Positions 36,035-43,389 of a stretch of DNA of 64,000 nucleotides are shown piece by piece. Origin of the DNA: Sphingomicrobium sp. (GTDB taxonomy: Bacteria > Pseudomonadota > Alphaproteobacteria > Sphingomonadales > Sphingomonadaceae); the NCBI GenBank assembly GCA_036563485.1, contig DATCMI010000001.1, forward strand, positions 1,241,501 through 1,305,500. Direction: 5' to 3'. A model generated the notes under the pieces. It was not told the DNA's origin and searched no databases. It saw nothing but the letters and a program-made list of their open reading frames with translations. Both the position numbers and the translations under genes were made by a program. The stretch's first letter is position 1. Every line of letters starts with the position of its first letter.

Positions 36035-36760
36035 TTAGCGGTTCGTGTCGCCGGTCTTCTTCATGCCGTCGCCTTCGCCGCCGCTGGTCTGCGGAAGCTT
36101 GCCCGAGGCGGCGGCGGGCGGCGTCGGCTCGGTCTCGGCCTTTTGCGCGCCGTCGTTGGTCCCGGCGCCGGGCGCCTTGCCGGCAGCAGCGGGCTGCGCC
36201 GCGGCATCCGCGGCTGCAGGCGCTCCCGCCGCCGGTGCGGCAGGAAGCGGCTTCGGCGCATCGCTGTGCGCGTTCAGGAAGGCGATGACGTTCGCACGAT
36301 CCTGCGGGTTGCTGAGGCCGGCAAAGGTCATCTTGGTGCCCGGTGCGAAGGCCTTGGGGCTGTTCAGCCACGCGTCCATCGTCTTCCAGTCCCAGGTGCC
36401 GCCCTTGCCGGACAGCGCGGGCGAAAAGGCGAAGCCGTGGCCCTTGCCGATCTCTTCGCCAATCACGCCCCAGAGGTTCGGGCCAAGCTGGTTGGCGCCG
36501 CCCTTGTTGGCGTTGTGGCAGGCGGTGCACTTGTTGAAGACCTGTTCGCCCTTGGCGGGATCGGCCTGGGCCAGGTAGAATTCAATCGGCTGCTCGGCGG
36601 CGCCGCCGCCTTCGCCTTCCTCGACCACGCCCTCGATCGGATAACCCATCTTTTCCGGACGGCCGCTGTGGAAATATTCGCCGGCGACGATTGACGAGCC
36701 GAGCGCGACGATCCCCGCGAACAGCACCCAGCCGGCGATGGTGTTGAAGCGATCGTCCAT
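36035..36760 (-). CDS. Membrane-anchored cytochrome c (CycM/c552 type)
   Basis: A 241-residue protein with an uncleaved N-terminal membrane anchor (residues ~8-28). A class I cytochrome c domain (~60-165) carries heme motif CTACH (KCTACHNAN) and axial Met in 'FAPGTKMTFAGL'. A low-complexity Ala/Pro/Gly tail of ~70 residues follows. Such anchored cytochromes shuttle electrons between the bc1 complex and terminal oxidases. It lies 70 bp downstream of mutY on the same strand. Confidence 0.9.
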   Translation of the reverse strand: MDDRFNTIAGWVLFAGIVALGSSIVAGEYFHSGRPEKMGYPIEGVVEEGEGGGAAEQPIEFYLAQADPAKGEQVFNKCTACHNANKGGANQLGPNLWGVIGEEIGKGHGFAFSPALSGKGGTWDWKTMDAWLNSPKAFAPGTKMTFAGLSNPQDRANVIAFLNAHSDAPKPLPAAPAAGAPAAADAAAQPAAAGKAPGAGTNDGAQKAETEPTPPAAASGKLPQTSGGEGDGMKKTGDTNR

Positions 36761-36830
36761 ATTTTCCCTGCAGCGATGGAGAAGGTCGGTGGAATTTGGT
36801 GCCGCTTCTTAGGGGCGGTTCCGCGCTTCA

Positions 36831-37823
36831 TCAAGCGGCCAGCCGCGCCTCGCTCATCAACTGCGCCGCCCTGGCGTAAAGGGTCGGAAGCCCGGCCTCG
36901 GAAAGCATGCCGATCGGCTGCCACCAGCCGTCGCCGATGGGCGCGCAGCGCGGCTCGATCGCGAGGTCGAGGCTGAAATGAGTGAAGATATGGCGGACGC
37001 TCGCGGCTGGCCGGCCGGCGGACGGCGCCGTTTCGGTCCACTCGGTGCCGGGCAGGGCCGCCATGCCGCCGAGCAGGCCTTTGGCCGGGCGGCGGACCAG
37101 CCAGACATGACCGTCGCGCTCGATCCACCAGGCGGTGCCATAGCGGTGAGGCCGGACCTTGCGTTTGCGCGGCGCGGGGAACGCTTCGGGCTCGCCGCTT
37201 GCGAGGGCGGCGCAGTCCTCGCGCAGCGGACAGGCGCCGCAGCGCGGCTGCCGCGGCCGGCACAGGCCGGCGCCCAGGTCCATCTGCGCCTGGACGACGT
37301 CGCCGGGGCGCTGCCCGTCCATGAGCCGCAGCAGATGCTGCTCGATTTCGCTCCGCTTCGGCTCGGCAAGGCCGTGGACCCGCGCCAGCACCCGCTCGAC
37401 ATTGGTATCGACGGCCGGCGCAGCCTCGCCGAACGCGATCGCCGCGATGGCGGCCGACGTATAGGCGCCGATCCCCGGCAAGGTGCGAAGTTCCGCAGCC
37501 GTTGTGGGGAAGCCGCCGCGCCGCACGACCTCGCGGGCGCAGGCGATCAAGTTGCGGGCCCGGGCATAATAGCCGAGCCCCGCCCACTCACTCAGCACCT
37601 CTTCATCGGCGGCGGCCGCTAGCGCCTCGACCGTTGGCCATCGCTCGATGAAGCGCGCGAATCGCGGGGTCACCGTTGCCACGGTCGTCTGCTGAAGCAT
37701 GACTTCGCTGAGCCAGACGCGATACGGCTCGGGCGGCGGCGCTCCCGGCGGCGAACGCCATGGCAGCACCCGCGACTTATCCACATAATGTTGGATCAGG
37801 CGGGTCGAGGCGTTGGCGGTCAC
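36831..37823 (-). CDS. mutY: A/G-specific adenine DNA glycosylase
   Basis: A 330-residue base-excision enzyme that removes adenine opposite 8-oxoguanine. 'WLSEVMLQQTTVATV' carries the catalytic Glu, 'LPGIGAYTSAAIAAIAF' is the HhH, and 'AVDTNVERVLARV' holds the catalytic Asp. The 4Fe-4S loop is 'CRPRQPRCGACPLREDC' (C-x6-C-x2-C-x5-C). The C-terminal NUDIX-like domain (~215-330) recognises 8-oxoG. The GTG start at 37823 is inferred because longer frames enter the divergent dciA-like gene. Confidence 0.93.
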   Translation of the reverse strand: MTANASTRLIQHYVDKSRVLPWRSPPGAPPPEPYRVWLSEVMLQQTTVATVTPRFARFIERWPTVEALAAAADEEVLSEWAGLGYYARARNLIACAREVVRRGGFPTTAAELRTLPGIGAYTSAAIAAIAFGEAAPAVDTNVERVLARVHGLAEPKRSEIEQHLLRLMDGQRPGDVVQAQMDLGAGLCRPRQPRCGACPLREDCAALASGEPEAFPAPRKRKVRPHRYGTAWWIERDGHVWLVRRPAKGLLGGMAALPGTEWTETAPSAGRPAASVRHIFTHFSLDLAIEPRCAPIGDGWWQPIGMLSEAGLPTLYARAAQLMSEARLAA

Positions 37824-37850
37824 ATGGCGGCTATGGCATGCTCCGCCGCC

Positions 37851-38399
37851 ATGGCGAAGGGGAAGAGCGACAAACCGGAGGCGGAGCGCAGCTGCCGCCC
37901 GCGCAGTGCGGGCGAGCTGGTCGGCGCGATCGGCGATCCGTCGTTCCGCCGCTTCGGCTTCGTCCAGAGCTCGATCGTCAGCCGCTGGCCGGAAATCGTC
38001 GGGGAGCGCTATTCCAAGGTCTCGTCGCCCGAATCGATCCGCTTCCCGGCGGGGAAGAAGTCTGGCGGAGTCCTGACCCTGCTGGTCGAAGGCGCGCATG
38101 CGCCGCTGGTCCAGCATCTCGCGCCGATGATCATCGAGAGGGTCAACCGCTTCTTCGGCCATCCGGCGATCGACCGCATCGTCTTCCGCCAGGGCAAGGC
38201 GCCGAGCCCGGCGCCTCCGCCGGCCCGGCCGCAGCTCGCTCCCGTGCCCAAGGAGCTCGGCCAGGGGCTTCGCGAGATCGCCGATCCGGAGCTTCGGGCA
38301 TGTCTGGAGTCGCTTGCGGGGCGAATCGCCGCTAGCAGTGGCCCGCCCGCGCTCGATGAGGGCGCCAAACCCATTCCCGTCATCAAGGGAGCGAAGTGA
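37851..38399 (+). CDS. DUF721 / DciA-like protein
   Basis: A 182-residue protein. Residues ~20-110 form the DUF721 (DciA) domain: 'VSRWPEIVGERYSKVSSPES' and 'LVEGAHAPLVQHLAPMIIER', then 'INRFFG'-type sequence. DciA helps load the replicative helicase in bacteria lacking DnaC/DnaI; assignment of that function here follows the family only. The tail is Pro/Ala-rich. It starts 27 bp from divergent mutY and heads a rightward run of four tightly spaced genes ending in smc. Confidence 0.8.
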   Translation: MAKGKSDKPEAERSCRPRSAGELVGAIGDPSFRRFGFVQSSIVSRWPEIVGERYSKVSSPESIRFPAGKKSGGVLTLLVEGAHAPLVQHLAPMIIERVNRFFGHPAIDRIVFRQGKAPSPAPPPARPQLAPVPKELGQGLREIADPELRACLESLAGRIAASSGPPALDEGAKPIPVIKGAK

Positions 38400-38403
38400 A
38401 CTG

Positions 38404-39159
38404 ATGAACCCCCGTGTTTTCCTCGCCTGCGCCGCGGCCGCGCTGGCGCTTGCCGGCTGCAACAAGGACAAGGGTCAGGCAAGCGGCTCGGCCGCGCCCG
38501 AAAGCGACGTGAAGATCACCATGGCCAGCCCGCCGCCGGGCGGCACCTGGGCCGATGTCGCCAACGCCACGACCGACGGCATCATGATGGGCAACCCCAA
38601 CGCCAAGGTGAAGCTGGTCGAGATCGGCTCCCTGTTCTGCCCGGTCTGCAAGCGCTTCGAGGAAGAAGGCGTCCCGACGCTCATCAACAAATATGTGAAG
38701 AGCGGCGACGTCAGCTGGGAATTCCGCCCGTACCTGATCCACGGCGCGGTCGACATGGCGGCGAACCTCGTTGCCCGCTGCAACGGCCCGAAGACCTTCT
38801 TCCCGCTGTCGCAGGCGCTTTATGCCGACCAGGAAAAGCTGCTGTCTGCCGTCCAGGGTGCGCCGCAGGAGAAGGTGACGCAGATCCAGAACCTGCCGAC
38901 CAACCAGGTGTTCGTCGAAATGGCGAAGCTGATGGGGCTGCAGGACTGGGCCGCCGCGCGCGGCGTTCCGGTGGCCAAGAGCAACCAGTGCCTGAGCAAC
39001 GAACAGATGATCAACCGCGAGGTCGAGATCACGTCGAACGTCAACAGCCAGTATCCGGAGTTCAAGGGCACGCCGTCGTTCATCCTCAACGGCAGCTTGC
39101 TTCCCGAAACATCGAACTGGGCGACGCTTCAGCCGAAGCTGGATGCCGCGCTGAAATGA
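38404..39159 (+). CDS. DsbA-family thiol-disulfide lipoprotein (CPVC)
   Basis: A 251-residue precursor. A lipoprotein signal peptide ends in the lipobox LAGC (Cys20). After a ~45-residue linker comes a DsbA/DsbG-like thioredoxin fold with active site 'GSLFCPVCKRFEEEG' and cis-Pro in 'FKGTPSFILNG' (~residue 227). Two further Cys (RCNGP, NQCLS) are present, as in DsbA-like thioredoxin_4 proteins. It would act in the periplasm, anchored to a membrane. It starts 4 bp after dciA-like and overlaps the next dsb gene by 4 bp. Confidence 0.86.
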   Translation: MNPRVFLACAAAALALAGCNKDKGQASGSAAPESDVKITMASPPPGGTWADVANATTDGIMMGNPNAKVKLVEIGSLFCPVCKRFEEEGVPTLINKYVKSGDVSWEFRPYLIHGAVDMAANLVARCNGPKTFFPLSQALYADQEKLLSAVQGAPQEKVTQIQNLPTNQVFVEMAKLMGLQDWAAARGVPVAKSNQCLSNEQMINREVEITSNVNSQYPEFKGTPSFILNGSLLPETSNWATLQPKLDAALK

Positions 39160-39866
39160 TCAGGGCAGCCGCTGTTGCTGTAGCTGCACTGGCGTTGGTG
39201 CCGATGGGCACGGCGGCGGTTGCGGCTCCGTCTAAGGCAGCCGCCGCTCGCGATTGGTCGCGGACGGTGGCCGTCACCGGCGCCGGCGGGGTGCGCATGG
39301 GCAATCCCGCGGCGCGCGTGAAGCTGATCGAATATGCTTCGCTCGCCTGCCCCCACTGCCGCCATTTTCACGAGACCGGGTTCGATCCGCTGGTCCAGCG
39401 CTACGTGCGCTCGGGCAAGGTCAGCTACGAATATCGCAACCTGCTGATCAACGGGCCGGACGTGTCGATGGCGGTGCTCGCCCATTGCGCGCCGACGGGG
39501 CAGTTCTTCGCCTTCGCGGACCGCGTCTATGCGACGCAGCCGCAGTGGCAGAAGCGCGTGCAGGACGCGAGCCAGAGCCGTGGGGCCGAGCTCGAGGCGA
39601 TGACCGACCAGCAGCGCGTCCTTCGCTACGCGCAGCTCGGCGGCTTCGCCCAGATCGCTGCGCGCTTCGGCGTTTCGCCCGTGCGCGCACGCCAGTGCCT
39701 GTCCGATCCCAAGCGCGTCGAGCGGTTGCTCGCCGTTGTCGAAAAGGCCTCTGAATTCGGGATCAACCGGACGCCGACGTTCGTCATCAACGGCAAGGTC
39801 AGCGGCGCGGCGACGTGGGAAGACCTGGAGCCGCAGCTCAAGAACGCGCTCGGCGGGCGCGGCTAG
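39156..39866 (+). CDS. DsbA-family thiol-disulfide oxidoreductase (CPHC)
   Basis: A 236-residue precursor with a classical signal peptide (residues 1-23). A DsbA-like domain follows with 'YASLACPHCRHFHETG' (CPHC, as in E. coli DsbA) and cis-Pro in 'INRTPTFVINGKV'. It resembles the preceding gene across its length (MGNPxAxVKLIE just before the active site in both), so the pair probably arose by duplication, with one copy becoming a lipoprotein. ATGA overlap with the upstream gene; smc follows after 24 bp. Confidence 0.88.
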   Translation: MIRAAAVAVAALALVPMGTAAVAAPSKAAAARDWSRTVAVTGAGGVRMGNPAARVKLIEYASLACPHCRHFHETGFDPLVQRYVRSGKVSYEYRNLLINGPDVSMAVLAHCAPTGQFFAFADRVYATQPQWQKRVQDASQSRGAELEAMTDQQRVLRYAQLGGFAQIAARFGVSPVRARQCLSDPKRVERLLAVVEKASEFGINRTPTFVINGKVSGAATWEDLEPQLKNALGGRG

Positions 39867-39890
39867 CGCCCGGGGCGGGGGGAGGAAAAG

Positions 39891-42800
39891 TTGAGGATCC
39901 GGCGGCTCAAGCTGAGCGGCTTCAAGAGCTTCGTCGAACCAGCGGAGCTTCGGATCGAGCCGGGGCTTACGGGTGTCGTTGGCCCGAACGGCTGCGGCAA
40001 GTCCAACCTTCTGGAAGCCATCCGCTGGACGATGGGCGAATCGAGCCCCAAGTCGCTGCGGGGCGGCGGCATGGACGACGTCATCTTCGCCGGCACCGCC
40101 AGCCGTCCGCCGCGCGACTTCGCTGAAGTCTCGATCCTGCTGGAAGTCGACACCGTCGGCGAGGAGCGCGGCGTTGGCGAAAGCGAAGTCACCCGCCGCA
40201 TCGAGCGCGGCGCCGGATCGGCCTACCGGATCGACGGCCGCGACGCCCGCGCCAAGGACGTGTCGCTGCTGTTCGCGGATGCGGCGACCGGTGCCCATTC
40301 CCCGGCTTTGGTCAGCCAGGGCAAGATCAGCTCGATCATCTCCGCCAAGCCGACTGAGCGGCGGCAGCTGCTCGAGGAAGCGGCCGGCATTTCCGGGCTC
40401 CACGCGCGGCGCAAGGATGCGGAACAGAAGCTTCGTGCCGCCGAGGCCAATCTCACGCGTCTCGACGAGATCCTGTCCGAACAGGAACAGCGCGCGGCGC
40501 AGCTTCGCCGCCAGGCCCGGGCCGCGGAACGCTACCGCAAGCTCAGCGACCAGATCCGCGTCGTCGAAGCGACGCTGCTTCACGCGCGCTGGGCCGAGGC
40601 GGAGGCGGCTGCCGAGCGCGCGACTGCGGAAGCCAAGGCCGCGGCCGAAGAGGTCGAAAAGATCCAGGAGGCGATCGCCGAGGCGCAGGCTGCGCACGAC
40701 AAGGCCGCCGAGGAGCTGAACGCGAAGCGTGCCGCCGTCGCTGAGCTCCGCGAGCAGGGCCATGCGCTGGCGCACCAGCTCGCCACTGCGCGTGCGCGGC
40801 GCGACACGGTGACGCGGCGCCTTGCCGAGCTCGACCGGCTCGACGCGTCGCTCACTGCCGACCTCGCCCGCGAAGAAGCGCTGCGGAGCGATGCGTCGCG
40901 CGCGATCGAGGCACTGGAGCAAGAGCGCGAAGCACTTGGCCGGCGGCTCGAGGATGCCGAAGGGCAGGCCGCGCGAATCGCGACCGAGCTGACCGCCGCG
41001 GAAGCCGCGTCGCGCGAAGCGGAAGCGGCGCTTGCCGAACTGCTCGCCCGGCAGGCTGCGATGCGGGCCGAGCGGCGTGTGGCTGAAGCGGCGCTGGAAG
41101 CGGCGCGCGCGCAACTGGCGCGGAGCGAGCAGGAACAATCGAAGCTGCGCGACCAGCTGGCGGCGCTCGGCGACGGAAGCGAGCAGGCCGAGGCCCGCAA
41201 GCAAGCGGAAGCCAAGGGCGCGGCGGCCGCCGAAGCACTGAGTGCCGCGGAAGCGACGCGCGTCGAAGCGGAGGAGGGCCGCGCTGCCGCCGCCGAACAG
41301 CGTGACGCAGCGGAGACGGCGCTGGCAGGAGCGCGTGCGGCATTTTCGGCCGCCAAGTCCGAACATGATGCGCTCGGCGCCGCGCTCGAACATGGCGGCG
41401 GGTCGGCGATCGCCAGCCTGTCGGCGGAGCCGGGCTACGAACGCGCGCTCGCCGCAGCGCTTGGCGAGGATGCCGATGCGGCGGTCGGCGGCGGGGATTC
41501 GCCGCGACGCTGGGCCGGAAGCGACGCTCAGGCGGGCGACCCTGGGCTCCCGTCGGGAACCGAATGCCTCGCGGATCATGTGCGCGCGCCGGCCGAGCTG
41601 ATGCGCCGCTTGCGGCAGATCGCCGTCGTTGAGGAGGATGCGGGGCAAGTGCTCGCCGTCGGGCAGCGGCTGGTCACGCGCGACGGGATCGTTCGTCGGT
41701 GGGACGGCTTTGTCGCGAAAGGCGCCGGCGCGGCGGCGGCGGAGCGGCTGCTTCGCGCCAACCGGCTCGCCCAGCTCGGGGGCGAGCTGCCGGCGCTGCA
41801 ATCCACGGTGGAGGGTGCAGCGGCGAGCCGCGACGCCGCGCTGCAGAGAATGGAGCAATGCCGCGCCGCAGCCGAGCGGGCGCGCCATGCGGCGCTTGCC
41901 GCTGAACGCGACGCACGGGATGCCGCTCGCGCTGCCGACGCAGCGGCTGCCGCGCTCGAGCGGATCGAGGCGCAGCGCAATAGCCTCATGCAAAGGCAGG
42001 CGGATTTGGACCCGGTACTCGCGGCATCGCGCGACGCGGTTGCGACGGCGGAGCGTGCGCTTGCCGCGCTGCCCGACCCGGCGGCGCTTGAGCACGAGGT
42101 AGAGGCAGCGCGAAGCCGCGCCGCTACGGCGGCGTCGGCGGTGGCGGACAAGCGCGCCGAAGCGGCGACGCGGGCGCGCGAGACGGCCGCGGACCGCGAG
42201 CGGCTGACCGCCGCGGCGCGCGAGGAAAGCGAATGGCGCAAGCGGCGCGAGAATGCCGAGGAGCGGCTCGCGCTCGGCAGCGAGCGCCAGAAGCAGCAGG
42301 CGAGCGAGCGCGACGAGCTGGCGAAGGAGCCCGGCGAACTCGACGCCAAGATCGCCGATCTCGAGCACCAGAATGACGGCAGCCAGGTCCGCATCGGCGA
42401 GGCCGCGGCTGCCGAGCGCGGCGCGGAGGAGAAAGTGGTCGCCGCCGCGCAGGCGGTCTCGGCGGCCAATGAACGCTCCGCCGATACGCGCGAGCGCCGG
42501 GCCGCCGCCGCCGTGCGTGCCGAAGCCCAGCAGGCGCGCAGCCAGGAGTTCGCCCGGGCGAGCGTCGAGAAGTTCGAATGCCTGCCGCACCGGCTGCCGG
42601 AAAAGCTCGGCTTCGATGCCGAGGAGCAGCGCAATGGCGACGAGGAGCAGGCGACGCTCGAGCGGCTGAGCGCCGAGCGCGAACGGATCGGGCCGGTCAA
42701 TCTCGTCGCGGAGCAGGAGCTTGCCGAGCTCGACGAGGCGCGCGGAAAGGGCGCAGAGGAAGCCGAGGAACTGACGCAAGCGATCCACCGCCTGCGCGGA

Positions 42801-43313
42801 TCGATCGGCAATCTCAACCGCGAAGGGCGGATCCGGCTGCTGGACGCCTATCGGCAGGTCGACACCCACTTCCGCCGCCTGTTCACGACCCTGTTCAACG
42901 GCGGCGAGGCCCACCTCGAACTGGTGGAAAGCGACGACCCGCTGGAAGCCGGGCTCGAGATCATGGCCCAGCCGCCGGGCAAGCGTCTGTCGACCCTGAC
43001 CTTGCTGTCGGGCGGCGAGCAGGCGCTGACCGCGATTGCTTTGATCTTTGCCTTGTTCCTGACCAACCCGGCGCCGATCTGCGTGCTCGACGAAGTCGAT
43101 GCGCCGCTCGACGACGCCAATGTCGAGCGCTTCTGCGACCTGCTCGACAAGATGACGCAGGAGACGGACACCCGCTATTTGATCGTCACCCACAATGCGG
43201 TGACGATGAGCCGCATGCACCGGCTCTACGGCGTGACGATGATCGAGAAGGGCGTGAGCCGGCTCGTCTCGGTCGATCTGCAAGGCGCGGAGACCCTGCT
43301 CGCGGCCGAATGA
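39891..43313 (+). CDS. smc: Chromosome segregation ATPase SMC
   Basis: A 1140-residue condensin subunit. The N-terminal head has Walker A 'VVGPNGCGKSNLLEAIRWTM'. Two long Ala/Glu/Arg-rich coiled coils (~165-490 and ~650-960) flank a hinge (~500-640, with 'GYERALAAALGEDADA'). The C-terminal head carries signature 'TLLSGGEQALTAIALIFAL' and Walker B 'PICVLDEVDAPLDDANVERF'. The TTG start has a GGGGAGGAAAAG site and no better ATG nearby. It ends the dciA-dsb-dsb-smc run. A 1384-codon antisense frame lies opposite, driven by coiled-coil codon bias. Confidence 0.95.
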   Translation: MRIRRLKLSGFKSFVEPAELRIEPGLTGVVGPNGCGKSNLLEAIRWTMGESSPKSLRGGGMDDVIFAGTASRPPRDFAEVSILLEVDTVGEERGVGESEVTRRIERGAGSAYRIDGRDARAKDVSLLFADAATGAHSPALVSQGKISSIISAKPTERRQLLEEAAGISGLHARRKDAEQKLRAAEANLTRLDEILSEQEQRAAQLRRQARAAERYRKLSDQIRVVEATLLHARWAEAEAAAERATAEAKAAAEEVEKIQEAIAEAQAAHDKAAEELNAKRAAVAELREQGHALAHQLATARARRDTVTRRLAELDRLDASLTADLAREEALRSDASRAIEALEQEREALGRRLEDAEGQAARIATELTAAEAASREAEAALAELLARQAAMRAERRVAEAALEAARAQLARSEQEQSKLRDQLAALGDGSEQAEARKQAEAKGAAAAEALSAAEATRVEAEEGRAAAAEQRDAAETALAGARAAFSAAKSEHDALGAALEHGGGSAIASLSAEPGYERALAAALGEDADAAVGGGDSPRRWAGSDAQAGDPGLPSGTECLADHVRAPAELMRRLRQIAVVEEDAGQVLAVGQRLVTRDGIVRRWDGFVAKGAGAAAAERLLRANRLAQLGGELPALQSTVEGAAASRDAALQRMEQCRAAAERARHAALAAERDARDAARAADAAAAALERIEAQRNSLMQRQADLDPVLAASRDAVATAERALAALPDPAALEHEVEAARSRAATAASAVADKRAEAATRARETAADRERLTAAAREESEWRKRRENAEERLALGSERQKQQASERDELAKEPGELDAKIADLEHQNDGSQVRIGEAAAAERGAEEKVVAAAQAVSAANERSADTRERRAAAAVRAEAQQARSQEFARASVEKFECLPHRLPEKLGFDAEEQRNGDEEQATLERLSAERERIGPVNLVAEQELAELDEARGKGAEEAEELTQAIHRLRGSIGNLNREGRIRLLDAYRQVDTHFRRLFTTLFNGGEAHLELVESDDPLEAGLEIMAQPPGKRLSTLTLLSGGEQALTAIALIFALFLTNPAPICVLDEVDAPLDDANVERFCDLLDKMTQETDTRYLIVTHNAVTMSRMHRLYGVTMIEKGVSRLVSVDLQGAETLLAAE

Positions 43314-43337
43314 GCAATAGCTAAGTTCCGCTATTGC
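43314..43337. repeat. 8-bp perfect inverted repeat after smc
   Basis: GCAATAGC (43314-43321) and GCTATTGC (43330-43337) flank an 8-nt spacer. It begins just after the smc stop and abuts a Fur-like site. No T-tract follows, so it is an operator candidate or a weak hairpin rather than a clear terminator. Confidence 0.55.
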
Positions 43338-43354
43338 GAATGACTATCAATAAC
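43336..43354 (+). promoter_or_regulatory. Fur-box-like site upstream of siderophore receptor
   Basis: GCGAATGACTATCAATAAC matches the 19-bp Fur consensus (GATAATGATAATCATTATC) at 13 positions, counted by eye. It lies 36 bp before the start of a TonB-dependent siderophore receptor, in an AT-richer pocket. Iron repression through Fur (or a related regulator) is therefore likely but inferred. Confidence 0.6.
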
Positions 43355-43389
43355 ACTAGAGAGCGTGGCGACCGTCCTAAGGGGAAACA

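Noticed and set aside
39129-43283. A 1384-codon open frame on the minus strand opposite smc and the second dsb gene
   Set aside because: Smc has complete Walker, signature and hinge motifs in the plus frame. The antisense frame stays open only because of Ala/Glu/Arg-rich coiled-coil codons and shows no domain.
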